This document shows, in pieces, positions 11,460-21,565 of a stretch of 64,000 nt of DNA (position 1 is its first letter; every line of letters begins with the position of its first letter). A program made the translations under genes and the position numbers. Origin of the DNA: Euwallacea fornicatus (lineage: Eukaryota; Arthropoda; Insecta; Coleoptera; Curculionidae); NCBI RefSeq assembly GCF_040115645.1, contig NC_089575.1, positions 186,001-250,000 on the forward strand, written 5' to 3'. The notes beneath the pieces are model-generated. The model had not been told where the DNA came from. It was given only the letters and a program-made list of their open reading frames with translations, and searched no databases.

Positions 11460-11720
11460 TTGTAATTATGAACAAGCAATTACACCTGACGTGTGTCGTC
11501 CATTCTCATCGACGCAAAACATTCCAACGGGTCTTCGTTGATTTCGGTGATTTGATGTCAGATTGCTTCTTTTAATTTTTTTAATGTATGAGACTTAGCC
11601 TCGCAGACACATGCCTTCAGACAATCCATAAAAAAAAAATCACATAATAAGAGGCCAGGAGACAGAGGACATTAATTGTCACCAAGCCTGACCTGCAGTC
11701 ACAGAGTACTTCTACCAAAA
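11460..11720 (-). pseudogene. Degenerate transposase C-terminal fragment
   Basis: On the minus strand a broken frame reads roughly as LLLCDFFFMDCLKACV followed by HTLKKLKEAI and ITEINEDPLECF. This is the layout of the C-terminal tail of DDE transposases of the Tc3/DD41D type (a DFFLWG block, then the helix LKxxIxxxIxxI). Stops interrupt it and no terminal repeats were identified. Confidence 0.5.
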
Positions 11721-11724
11721 CAAT

Positions 11725-13425
11725 AAAAAAATATATGAATATATATTTGATGTTTTAACGTCCACGATGGCTTCATGATGGCAATTGAAAGATAATAATA
11801 AAAAAAAAATCTATGAGCTAAAGAATGAAATGTCTGTTGAAGCACAATCCACCCATTGTAAACGGTCGAACACTGCTCGTTGCAAAAAGGCCCGTTTCCT
11901 GCGCCGCTCCCCGTATATCTCAGGAACGACCTCTACCAATCACCGAAAAAAAAAGTCACTGTATTTATCATTAGTGATAAAAATAGTGAGTAAATAGACC
12001 CAATGATGTAGTTAATATAAAATTATTTTATAACTTCAAGTTCAGTTGTGCATATTGCTTTATATTGCGGGAGAAACACACCTCAAAAGGAGAAAAACGT
12101 GTATGGCAACACCATTCATCACCACTTAAAAAACTTTACAGCATTTTTTCTGCCAAATTTATTGAACTGGGAATTACATGTAAGTCCAAAAACGGCAAAT
12201 TTGTAACTTTGTAATACTTCATTCCTCATTTCTGCAACGTACTATTGCGGCAGAAAGAACAAACGGCAGGATATCTTGGTACGGGCAATGGAATATGGAA
12301 TAGAAATTTAAAGTAGCTGGGGTTAGTTCAGGTTAGCAGGATACTTAGGTTTAATAAATTCCAACCAGAAAAATGTAGCTCGAAAATTTCAATTCAAAAG
12401 AGTTATGTTAACTAACAAAAAACAAAGTTGATACTAAATGTACAATAACAATAACAAATAATGATCAAATTTCTTTGATTTTCAATGATATTATTATACA
12501 ACAGATGAGCAAAAATGTCTCAAACGAGAGTTACGTGAACAATCCTCAATAGCTCACCCCATGTTGATTTAATTAGAAGTAACAGATCACGATTTCCCAA
12601 TTCCAGATCCATTTGGAAGTGTGATAGGTCATGCCAGTTGTCGAATGTAAACAAGATATTGATAAATAATCTTTATTAGAATGTATGTTAACAATTAACA
12701 AAAGAGTTATGGGTATGTCGTGCACATTTCTGAGGATCGTTCCTGTTCGTTACTTTTCAGATAAGCCACGACTTTTTGTTTTAGTTGTGATTAACCTAAT
12801 TATGCACTAATCGTTACAATTGAATTTTTTTCTAATCATATACAGAGTGTTTTATATTTTAATGCATAAGTATTAATTACGTAATCTACTTTTAAATATA
12901 GCCCTTGTTCGATACAAATTCAAAACCGTAAATTTTTAAGTGTTGACCGTCTTTATCAATACATTTTCCAAAATTTTTTTTCTCAAAATTTTATCGCTAT
13001 TATTATTCTTTTTGAATATCTGGCTGTGTTAGGGTTTGTGTAGAGCACTGGATCGTTTTTGAATAATCAGCTGTATACATTTAGAATTAAATCTGGATTA
13101 GTATGTAAGGAACCCCTGGGCTACGCCCATGTACAGTATTTACTCTCTAGCTGTTTGGTTTGTACAATCAGATATTGGTATAAATTTTAGACGAACTAAG
13201 AAATAGTTGTGTTATAAACTTTCTCTCCGGCCTTTTGTGCAGATTAGAATTTAGGCACGTCTCCGAATTGAGGTGATGACTGTCTAATAAAGCCGTCAAT
13301 TATGCTATAAAGTTAGCTACGCCTGGCAGCTCGACATAGGAAAAGTACAGATAATGATCTCCCAGGCTAGTACGCCTATGTCTGCTTACCATTGGCATCA
13401 GTATTTAAGGTTTGCAAGGAGGAAA
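11725..13425. other. 1.7 kb without recognisable gene
   Basis: AT-rich, with short random frames only. One short frame (11,785-11,997) has no motif. A stretch near 13,104-13,440 has moderate GC and phrases such as CTACGCCCATGTAC, loosely like part of the BEL LTR, so it may be an old LTR remnant. I could not define ends or a target duplication. Confidence 0.4.
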
Positions 13426-13429
13426 TTCT

Positions 13430-13680
13430 TCCTCCACTACAGAGCAAAGAGCGTTACGGAGCAAAGAGCAGAGGTACCGTTTGACTCTGGTAATTAAACA
13501 ACCCACAACAATAGCGACCCAAAAAGCGCGATTGAGAATTTTCGAAGATCTTTCGATTTTCTCTGAATTTACGGGGTTTTTTAGTGGGTGAAAACCCCAC
13601 ATAAGCTGGTTGTACGGGCACCAGTATCATCTTCCGCCAAGGTTTTTTATCCCTTGGGGTCACGTCCCAAAAAAATATAA
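13430..13680 (+). repeat. Direct repeat, left copy (flanks BEL element)
   Basis: About 240 bases starting at a CTCCACTACAG block, containing GCAGAGGTACCGTTTGACTC and GGGCACCAGTATCATCTTCC, and ending in an A-rich run. The same order recurs at 20,718-20,950 with roughly 85% identity by eye. The BEL element inserted into the A/T-rich linker between the two copies. A tandem SINE-like or satellite unit with an A-rich tail would explain this; no polymerase III boxes were evident. Confidence 0.7.
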
Positions 13681-13688
13681 ATAAATAA

Positions 13689-14340
13689 TGTTAGGGACTC
13701 TAAGTTATTGGTTTTTTGTTTTCTATTTATTTTTTATTGTTGTTAATGTTAGGTTTATTGTATACTGTCATTTACTCCCTTAAGTTACGCCTATGTACTG
13801 CGATACTTATTCGGAGAATACCATCTGGGTGCCAGACCACATGGCCCATCAGGCCAAAGCTAAGGATACGCTTTGGTTGGGGAATGTGCTACTAGTCGAA
13901 GAATCTTTCTCTAGGGACTATTGCTTTGATGGTCAATTTGTTGGACCCGCAATATTCCCAGAAAAGCGATTAGTATAGATATTCCCCAGATGGCCACGAG
14001 TTATGGGATTCGTTGTAGCCATAGCTTATAATGGTTCTTGGTGGTGGTGCGCCCCTGGTTGGAATTCTTCGGGGTTAGTACTTAAGGGATAATCGGAGCA
14101 ATTTTCGCTCTCTTTTTTTCTGCTCTTCCTGTGGTCTCGTCGGGTGAAAGCTACGTCGGTGACGGGATGTGATCCGCATCATATCGTGTAACCCGCCCAA
14201 TAAGCATTCTCCCTATTCTTCGTTACTTAGACCAAGATTCTTACATTCTTTCGAGATAAGTGCATAGTTAATACAGTCCATTTTTACATAAAACAAATTG
14301 TCTTTGTCGTGTTTCATTTGTCGAAGGAACACCCTTAACA
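13689..14340 (+). repeat. 5' LTR of BEL element
   Basis: 652 bases, TGTTAG to TTAACA. It should carry the promoter and transcription start for the element. A 61-codon frame (13,793-13,978) is present in both LTRs but has no family resemblance, so I treat it as fortuitous. Confidence 0.95.
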
Positions 14341-14343
14341 TTT

Positions 14344-14360
14344 TGGTCCTTCGAGCCGGA
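14344..14360 (+). promoter_or_regulatory. Candidate primer-binding site
   Basis: TGGTCCTTCGAGCCGGA begins three bases after the 5' LTR and has the TGG start expected for pairing with the CCA end of a tRNA. It would prime minus-strand synthesis. The tRNA species was not determined. Confidence 0.75.
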
Positions 14361-14664
14361 TATAGGCTTGTGGAAAACCATTCGGTCGGTGTTGTGTCGC
14401 GATAGAAGTTGTTCGCGTGCAAAACCGAGAAGTTGCTCTGTAGGCGTGATAGAAGTTGCTTCACGTGCCAGAACAACAAACAAAATTGCTGTTCGTCTGG
14501 GGCTAAGTAAGAAGAAATCTTGGTGATTCCGGATCATCGTGGAAGCCAGGGAGCTTTGTTTGGGAAGTGGGTAAGTCCTTGTCCTATTGCCTTTGAACCG
14601 TATTGCTTTCGTTTGTGCTATTTGCTAGTGATTAGATCATTCGTATCGTAAAGTTGGCGTTTTT

Positions 14665-14797
14665 GTAACCGCATATTCTATATAGACTTGGCGTGGTTAC
14701 AAATTGTGTGCCGTACTGCTTAACCTTTACCTTTGCGCACACGGTGACTTGTAGCCGCATATTACAAAGCTTGGCGTGGCTACAAATTGCGTGCCGT
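14665..14797 (+). repeat. Duplicated block in BEL leader
   Basis: A block of about 45 bases containing CTTGGCGTGG.TACAAATTG occurs twice, about 82-86 bases apart, between the primer-binding site and the gag start. Both copies are followed by GTGCCGT. The function is unknown; packaging or a structured leader are possibilities. Confidence 0.6.
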
Positions 14798-14862
14798 TGT
14801 TGTGAGCTCCTGCATTAGAGCAGATCGTACCTTTTAGACGCGTGTATTGAGATTTTGTGATC

Positions 14863-17800
14863 ATGGCATCTGCTGGGGAGCTAAAAGGGTTAAACGTGGC
14901 TAGGAGAACGTGCAAAGCCCAACTCACTATGTTCAGCAAATTTCTCGAAAGGTTAGATGTAAGTAGCGGTCTAGGTGCCGAAAAAATAGGGCAGATAATT
15001 GAGAGACTCGACAAATTGGAAGGTACTTTCGAGAGGTTTGGAACTATCCAAAGTGAGTTGGAGCTGCATGCTGACGATTACGACGACGAATTAGCTGAGC
15101 GGGACGACTTTGAGAATAGATACTTTGAACTTAAGGCCAAAGGAAAGGGTTTACTGCAAAAATTCAGTAGGGTTGATGCGTCCACTGCAGGCGGCACCTC
15201 GCAGGGGGCGGAATCTCCTAGCCCTTTAGATAACATCAAATTGCCGGTTATCTCATTGCCAACTTTCTCTGGCGATTTCAAAGATTGGCTTGGGTTCAGA
15301 GATCTATACCTTAGTCTAATACATAACAACGATAGGCTGAGTCGCATTCAAAAGTTTCATTACTTGCGGGCGTCGCTGCGTGACGCAGCGTCTCGGGTTT
15401 TGGGAACTCTTGAATTATCAGAGGGCAACTATGATATCGCCTGGACAACCTTGAGTGAGCGATATGATAATAAGCGGGTGCTCGTGCACATCCATTTGAA
15501 AACTCTAGTTGAAGTGGAATCGATGCATAGAGAATCGGCTCCTAAATTGAGGAGTTTAATTGACAGCGTGAGTAAGAGCTTAATTGCGCTGACCGCTCTG
15601 GGTCAAAAACCCGAAAATTGGGGTGTTCTGGTAGCCTACCTCATAAGCACAAAGCTGGACCCCGTGACGGAAAGGCAATGGGAGGAGGCGAAGAGCACCC
15701 ACAAAGAGGTCCCCTCATGGGACTCTTTGAGAGAGTTTTTGAGCGCCAGGGCGGACATGCTCGAAGCTATCGATCGTCAGAGGGGCAATAATAGTAAACC
15801 AGAACGAAATGTAGGACTCAAACCTAATAAGACGAGCGCCAAAACCTTCGTTGGGAGCGATATTTCTTGTGGAGTGTGTAAAGCCAAACACTCATTAGTT
15901 AAGTGCCCAAGTTTTTTGGCTATGTCCCCCAACGAACGATTCGGCAAGGTCAAGCAACTCAAGGTGTGTTTCAATTGCTTGAAGCCTGGTCACTCTGTAA
16001 AGGATTGTCGCTTGAGAAATTGCAGCAAGTGCCCGGCTAAGCACCACACCTTGTTGCACTTTGAACCCGTCAGGGTGCAAGACGATGCCTCCAAACCAGT
16101 GGAGAGTTTGGAGCATCAGGTTTCGTTGTCTTCACTTAGTTCGGATAATCATGTCTTCCTATCCACAGTTCTAGTTGACGTTGTCAGTGCCGAGGGTAAG
16201 CGCTTAAAGGTGCGCGCACTTTTAGATTCGGGAAGTCAGTCAAACTTCATTACCTCTTCATTATGCAAGAGGCTGAAGACAAAATTGGGCGATTTCGAAG
16301 TAATAGTCGGGGGATTGGGATCTAAGGCGTCAGAGGTGAAACACTGTTGCCACATCGAGGTGTGTGCGCGACACAGTGGCTATAAGTCTTCCTTAAAGTG
16401 TTTAGTTTTGCCCAGGATCACCGGCTTCATTCCTGGTGCTCCTGTGAATATTAGTCGGCTAAATATTCCATCCAACATCACGTTGGCAGATCCGGAATTT
16501 AGCAAACCTGGCCCTATAGATCTTCTGATTGGCAGCGAATTGTTTTATGGGTTGTTGTGTGTCGGTCAAATTAGTCTTGGACCGCACAATCCCATCTTGC
16601 AGAAAACCAGATTCGGATGGATTGTCTCCGGATCAATGGCGAATCCCGGTAGCATCAACTCCATTTGCAATTTGAGTACAAATTCGCGGCCAAGTGGCTC
16701 AAACATTGCCTTTGATTTGAAAAAATTTTGGGAGGTCGAAGATAATTTCTCTGAGACCAAGGCCTGGTCGGCTGAGGAGCTCGAATGTGAGGAGCATTTT
16801 CAAAGAACGCATAGGCGTTCAGTCGACGGCCGTTTCATGGTTGCCATCCCTTTTAAGCATCCCGTCGCTGACTTGGGGAATTCAAAGACGAAAGCTCTCC
16901 ATAGGTTCCTTTCGCTAGAACGTAAGCTCAGCCGGGATTCAGCTTTGAGGGAAGAATATTGCAGTTTCATGCGGGAATATTCGAGTCTTGGGCACATGAC
17001 TAGGGTGCTTGATGAGGATGATCGTGTCTCCTACTATATGCCTCATCACCCTGTTATTAAAACAGAAAGTTGCACCACTAAATTGAGGGTCGTATTTGAT
17101 TGTAGTATGCCATCTTCAACAGGGAAATCCCTGAACGATTTGCAAATGGTCGGTCCCGTGATCCAATCGGACTTATTTGATATTTTGATTCGTTTTCGCG
17201 AGTTCCGATTTGTGGTTTCGGCGGATATCGCCAAGATGTATAGGCAAGTATTTGTGGAGCCTAAACAACGTTCTTTGCAGCGGATATTTTGGAGGGAATC
17301 GCCCTCAGATCCTATCGAGGTTTTTGAATTGAACACCGTCACATACGGGCAAGCTAGTGCCAGCTTTTTAGCCGTAAGGTGTCTACATCAAGTAGCACAG
17401 GAGAGTGAACTTGATGTAGCCTCGGTGATAAAATCGTCATTCTATGTTGACGACTTCCTTCACTCAATAAATTCGGTTGAGGAAGGAATTAGAATGTGTC
17501 ATAGAGTTTCCGCTGCATTGGCAGGGGGTGGCTTCAAATTGCGGAAATGGCTTTCCAACGAACCCGCTATATTGCGTGCGGTGAGTCAAGGAAACGAGGA
17601 TTTTCAGGTGCTAGATTTTCACGGGGACGAGAGGGCTAAGATTTTGGGCTTAACTTGGCATTGTTCGTCAGACGTTTTGTCGTACAAAATTCAGGCCTTT
17701 GACACGAACGTGAAAGTGACAAAGCGCACCATCTTGTCAGGTATATCGCAAGTCTTCGACCCCTTGGGTCTTCTATGTCCGGCTGTAATCATCGCAAAAA

Positions 17801-20040
17801 TCTTAATTCAAAGGCTTTGGCAAGAAGGGTTGTCGTGGGATGAGTCAGTCCCTGCCCATTTGCATACAGCCTGGACAAAATTCCGAAGTGAGTTACCGAA
17901 TCTCAATGGAACTCACATTGATCGCCACATTGCATGCGTGGATGCTTTGTGCCATGAGTTGCACGGTTTTTCTGACGCTAGTGAGGACGCTTATGGTGGA
18001 GCCGTCTACGTCAGATCGATCGATCGAAACGGCGATATAACCGTGAGGTTATTATGCGCCAAAAGCAGGGTGAGTCCTTTGAAATCCCTGACTATCCCTC
18101 GTTTGGAGCTATGCGGTGCATTGGTCATGGCCAAACTTATAAGCAAGGTAAGGGCGGCCTCTAGATTGCAATTTGTTAGGCAGGTGTGCTGGTCAGACTC
18201 AACCATCGTCTTGAGTTGGCTAAAAATGTCTCCCAGCAACCTAAAGGTCTTCGTAAGCGCGCGGATATCACAAATCCAAACGCTTACAATGGATTGTGAG
18301 TGGCGTCACGTCCCCACTAGGGAAAACCCGGCCGACTTGGTATCGAGGGGGGTCTTTCCCAGTGAACTCATGGAGTCTAGTCTTTGGTGGTATGGCCCTT
18401 CCTTTCTTCAGTCCAGGGAAAGTCATTGGCCTAGCGTGTCTGAAGGACCTAAGGAGGTGCCCGAGGTCCGCGTTCTAAAAAGAGTTGTTGTTTTTGTCGC
18501 CATAGGGGACTATTTCTTCGAGCGCTACTCTGACTTCAATCGATTGAGTCGCATCGTAGCATACGTCCTTCGATTCGTTGGCAATTGTCGATTAAGGTTA
18601 TCGAAAGGGGTCATCGTCAGCACCCCTTTATCTAGTTCGGAATTAAATGAGGCAATCAAAATGTTGGTCAAGACTGCGCAAAGAAGTAGCTTTCCAGTCG
18701 AGCTCGATTGCCTCAGCAGGGGTGTCGCCTTGCACCCTAAGGATAAGTTGTTAAGTTTGAGTCCCTTTCTAGATGGTGAGGGCATAATGAGGGTAGGGGG
18801 AAGGTTGCGAAACTCGGCTTATCAATTCAATAAGAAACACCCTATGCTTTTGTCTCCAAAACATCGATTGACGAGGATGTTGTGCGAACATGAGCATAGG
18901 AGATTGATGCATGCCGGCCCCCAGCTATTGCTCGCATCCCTAAGAGAAAAATACTGGGTTGTCGCGGCGCGCAATTTGATTAGGGCCGTTGTAAGGAATT
19001 GCGTTACCTGCTCGCGATTCAACCCTCAGTATTTGGCGCCTCTTATGGGTGACCTCCCGCCAAGTCGCTTAACTGGTGGGAGCGTATTTGCATTTGTGGG
19101 AGTGGACTACATGGGTCCACTCAATATACGGGACAAAAGGGGTCGCGGCGCAAGGTTGTCTAAGTGCTATGTAAGCGTATTTATATGCTTTGCGACGAAG
19201 GCTTTACACTTGGAATTGGTGTCCGATCTTAGCAGCGAGTCGTTCCTGCTTGCTTTTCGTCGGTTCGTTGCTCGGCGTGGTCGACCTAGCCACGTTTACT
19301 CGGATAACGGCACGAATTTCGTCGGCGCCAATCGAGAATTGGCAGAACTCGGCCATTTCTTGATTAAAGAATCGAGTAAACTGGCCAATTCATATGCCCA
19401 GGAGGGGGTGCAATGGCACTTTATACCCCCCCAATCGCCTCATTTTGGAGGTCTTTGGGAGGCGGGTGTCAAGTCAGTGAAGCACCACCTAAAACGAGTA
19501 GCGGGAAATGCCAACTTGACCTTCGAACATCTCATTACGCTACTAGCACAAATTGAGTCAATACTTAATTCCCGTCCTTTATCTCCCTTGTCACAAGATC
19601 CCAATGATTTAACTCCCTTGTCACCCGCTCACTTCCTGATCGGAAGAAGTCTCACGGAGTTGCCCGACCCAGACCTGCAGCATATTCCTGCAAATCGGTT
19701 GTCGGTATTCCAAAGGATCCAACAAATCAAGCAGCACTTTTGGACGCGTTGGAGCAAGGAATATGTCAGCGAACTGCAGCAGAGGGTCAAGTGGAAGGCA
19801 CGTCAGCAGGACGTCCAGGAAGGGGTACTTGTGCTTATCAAGGATGACAACCTTCCTCCCTCCAAATGGCGCATGGGACGAGTAGTTGCAGTACACCCTG
19901 GTCAGGATGGAGTGAATCGTGTGGCTACTTTGAGAACTTCTAGTGGTTTGGTGAAGCGCTCTTTTAGCAAGATATGTCCCCTGCCGACGAACACTGTCAT
20001 TGAAGACGCTGCAAGCGCTTCAAGGCCGGGGGCATGTTAG
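14863..20040 (+). CDS. BEL/Pao gag-pol polyprotein
   Basis: One open frame of 1,725 residues from ATG 14,863; a GTG two codons upstream is a less likely start. Gag: a coiled N-terminal part and a DUF1759 region from about residue 127, then cysteine knuckles near residues 336-395, including the CCHC form CFNCLKPGHSVKDC. Protease: LLDSGSQSNFIT near 452 (DUF1758 type). Reverse transcriptase: KLRVVFDCS, SADIAKMYRQV and the catalytic YVDD near 861. The Pao-specific region and RNase H (FSDASEDAYGG) lie near 1,036. Integrase: an HHCC zinc region (HRRLMHAG ... CVTCSRF), then a catalytic core with GVDYMGP near 1,414, SDNGTNF near 1,480 and GGLWEAGVKS near 1,528, then a DUF5641 tail. The stop lies three bases inside the 3' LTR. 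No interruption is seen. Confidence 0.96.
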   Translation: MASAGELKGLNVARRTCKAQLTMFSKFLERLDVSSGLGAEKIGQIIERLDKLEGTFERFGTIQSELELHADDYDDELAERDDFENRYFELKAKGKGLLQKFSRVDASTAGGTSQGAESPSPLDNIKLPVISLPTFSGDFKDWLGFRDLYLSLIHNNDRLSRIQKFHYLRASLRDAASRVLGTLELSEGNYDIAWTTLSERYDNKRVLVHIHLKTLVEVESMHRESAPKLRSLIDSVSKSLIALTALGQKPENWGVLVAYLISTKLDPVTERQWEEAKSTHKEVPSWDSLREFLSARADMLEAIDRQRGNNSKPERNVGLKPNKTSAKTFVGSDISCGVCKAKHSLVKCPSFLAMSPNERFGKVKQLKVCFNCLKPGHSVKDCRLRNCSKCPAKHHTLLHFEPVRVQDDASKPVESLEHQVSLSSLSSDNHVFLSTVLVDVVSAEGKRLKVRALLDSGSQSNFITSSLCKRLKTKLGDFEVIVGGLGSKASEVKHCCHIEVCARHSGYKSSLKCLVLPRITGFIPGAPVNISRLNIPSNITLADPEFSKPGPIDLLIGSELFYGLLCVGQISLGPHNPILQKTRFGWIVSGSMANPGSINSICNLSTNSRPSGSNIAFDLKKFWEVEDNFSETKAWSAEELECEEHFQRTHRRSVDGRFMVAIPFKHPVADLGNSKTKALHRFLSLERKLSRDSALREEYCSFMREYSSLGHMTRVLDEDDRVSYYMPHHPVIKTESCTTKLRVVFDCSMPSSTGKSLNDLQMVGPVIQSDLFDILIRFREFRFVVSADIAKMYRQVFVEPKQRSLQRIFWRESPSDPIEVFELNTVTYGQASASFLAVRCLHQVAQESELDVASVIKSSFYVDDFLHSINSVEEGIRMCHRVSAALAGGGFKLRKWLSNEPAILRAVSQGNEDFQVLDFHGDERAKILGLTWHCSSDVLSYKIQAFDTNVKVTKRTILSGISQVFDPLGLLCPAVIIAKILIQRLWQEGLSWDESVPAHLHTAWTKFRSELPNLNGTHIDRHIACVDALCHELHGFSDASEDAYGGAVYVRSIDRNGDITVRLLCAKSRVSPLKSLTIPRLELCGALVMAKLISKVRAASRLQFVRQVCWSDSTIVLSWLKMSPSNLKVFVSARISQIQTLTMDCEWRHVPTRENPADLVSRGVFPSELMESSLWWYGPSFLQSRESHWPSVSEGPKEVPEVRVLKRVVVFVAIGDYFFERYSDFNRLSRIVAYVLRFVGNCRLRLSKGVIVSTPLSSSELNEAIKMLVKTAQRSSFPVELDCLSRGVALHPKDKLLSLSPFLDGEGIMRVGGRLRNSAYQFNKKHPMLLSPKHRLTRMLCEHEHRRLMHAGPQLLLASLREKYWVVAARNLIRAVVRNCVTCSRFNPQYLAPLMGDLPPSRLTGGSVFAFVGVDYMGPLNIRDKRGRGARLSKCYVSVFICFATKALHLELVSDLSSESFLLAFRRFVARRGRPSHVYSDNGTNFVGANRELAELGHFLIKESSKLANSYAQEGVQWHFIPPQSPHFGGLWEAGVKSVKHHLKRVAGNANLTFEHLITLLAQIESILNSRPLSPLSQDPNDLTPLSPAHFLIGRSLTELPDPDLQHIPANRLSVFQRIQQIKQHFWTRWSKEYVSELQQRVKWKARQQDVQEGVLVLIKDDNLPPSKWRMGRVVAVHPGQDGVNRVATLRTSSGLVKRSFSKICPLPTNTVIEDAASASRPGAC
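20018..20034 (+). promoter_or_regulatory. Candidate polypurine tract
   Basis: The G-rich run AAGGCCGGGGGCA sits directly before the 3' LTR, the expected primer position for plus-strand DNA synthesis. It is interrupted by pyrimidines, so the exact primer is uncertain. It also encodes the last residues of the polyprotein. Confidence 0.6.
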
Positions 20041-20686
20041 GGACTCTAAGTTATTGGTTTTTTGTTTTCTATTTATTTTTTATTGTTGTTAATGTTAGGT
20101 TTATTGTATACTGTCATTTACTCCCTTAAGTTACGCCTATGTACTGCGATACTTATTCGGAGAATACCATCTGGGTGCCAGACCACATGGCCCATCAGGC
20201 CAAAGCTAAGGATACGCTTTGGTTGGGGAATGTGCTACTAGTCGAAGAATCTTTCTCTAGGGACTATTGCTTTGATGGTCAATTTGTTGGACCCGCAATA
20301 TTCCCAGAAAAGCGATTAGTATAGATATTCCCCAGATGGCCACGAGTTATGGGATTCGTTGTAGCCATAGCTTATAATGGTTCTTGGTGGTGGTGCGCCC
20401 CTGGTTGGAATTCTTCGGGGTTAGTACTTAAGGGATAATCGGAGCAATTTTCGCTCTCTTTTTTTCTGCTCTTCCTGTGGTCTCGTCGGGTGAAAGCTAC
20501 GTTGGTGACGGGATGTGATCCGCATCATATCGTGTAACCCGCCCAATAAGCATTCTCCCTATTCTTCGTTACTTAGACCAAGATTCTTACATTCTTTCGA
20601 GATAAGTGCATAGTTAATACAGTCCATTTTTACATAAAACAAATTGTCTTTGTCGTGTTTCATTTGTCGAAGGAACACCCTTAACA
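20035..20686 (+). repeat. 3' LTR of BEL element
   Basis: 652 bases, identical to the 5' LTR except T at 20,503. It contains the stop codon of the polyprotein (20,038-20,040) and should supply the polyadenylation signal. Confidence 0.95.
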
Positions 20687-20717
20687 AATAAATTTAATAA
20701 AAATAAATAAATTTAAA

Positions 20718-20950
20718 AAATCCTCCATACAGCAAAGGGCAGAGGTACCGTTTGACTCTGATAATTAAACGACCAAAACCAAAAGTGACCCAAAAAGGGC
20801 GATTGAGAATTTTTGAGTTTACTCGCTATTCTCTGAAATTACTGGGTTTTTTGGTGGGTGAAACCCCACACAAGCTGGTTGTATGGGCACCAGTATCATC
20901 TTCCGGCAAGATTTTAAATCCCCGGGAACGCGTCCACCCCACAAAAAAAA
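20718..20950 (+). repeat. Direct repeat, right copy (flanks BEL element)
   Basis: The second copy of the ~240-base unit at 13,430-13,680, again ending in an A run. It is separated from the BEL element by an A/T-only linker that continues the linker on the left side. Confidence 0.7.
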
Positions 20951-21563
20951 AATTCTCCCTCTTCTTGTGTACATCCCTCAACACTTAACTCCTCGCTTTA
21001 CACGCATGCAAATACTGTACTCACGGAACCTACTCACGGGTAGCTAGTATAATAACTAATTATCACGGCAAGTTGTTACTCGTTATTTCTCCCTTTGCTA
21101 AATTGCTCAAAAATATAAGTGAAGAATAACCCTTTGTACAAGGTACCGATTAAAGCAAGATATACCTTGTTCGTATTAATTATGAAAAAATCAAGCTATT
21201 AAAAAAAATACTGGTTTTGTTGACTTATTAAAGAAAAATTTATCAGTTTAGGTTAGTTCAGGTTAGTTCAAGAATAAGTTTAAATGAGAATTTTGGACTT
21301 CCGCTGTTTAAGGAAGACATATGAAATGTCTGTTTACATATGAAAATAAACACGACTATGAATTATTGAAACCGCCCAACTTTGATTATTATCATGATAA
21401 TTGTTTAAACGTTACATAAAATATACTTTTTTTTTTAACTTTGAGAGCGAATGACTTGGTAATGAATGCCACTAAGATTTTTTTTAACATAAAGTACTAG
21501 CATCATTTTAGCCTTCTTTATAACCCCATCAGTTAGTGACATGACCTTTCCGGATACACTGTA
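20951..21563. other. Spacer, no gene seen
   Basis: AT-rich sequence without frames of note. A short GGTTAGTTCA repeat occurs near 21,249-21,275 and again, in part, near 12,320; it is too short to call telomeric. Confidence 0.4.
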
Positions 21564-21565
21564 TA

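Larger units (their letters stand above)
13689..20686 (+). mobile_element. Intact BEL/Pao LTR retrotransposon
   Basis: The 6,998 bp element has 652-base LTRs that begin TGTTAG and end TTAACA, flanked by a 5-base target duplication AATAA (13,684-13,688 and 20,687-20,691). It holds a primer-binding site, one uninterrupted gag-pol frame and a purine-rich tract. I found a single substitution between the LTRs (C at 14,157, T at 20,503), so the insertion is very recent. It sits between the two direct repeats. Intact coding capacity, identical structure and a clean target duplication make this a plausible autonomous, possibly active copy. Confidence 0.97.

Noticed and set aside
13104..13441. A solo LTR starting TGTAAGGAACCCC before the BEL element
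   Set aside because: No matching end with a target duplication could be found; resemblance to the BEL LTR is limited to short phrases.
14727..19896. Several 60-98 codon frames on both strands within the BEL element
   Set aside because: They overlap the 1,725-residue polyprotein and have no motifs; shadows of the long coding frame.
12310..21275. AGGTTAGTTCAGGTTAG stretches as telomere-like TTAGG repeats
   Set aside because: Only two or three imperfect units at two places; not an array.
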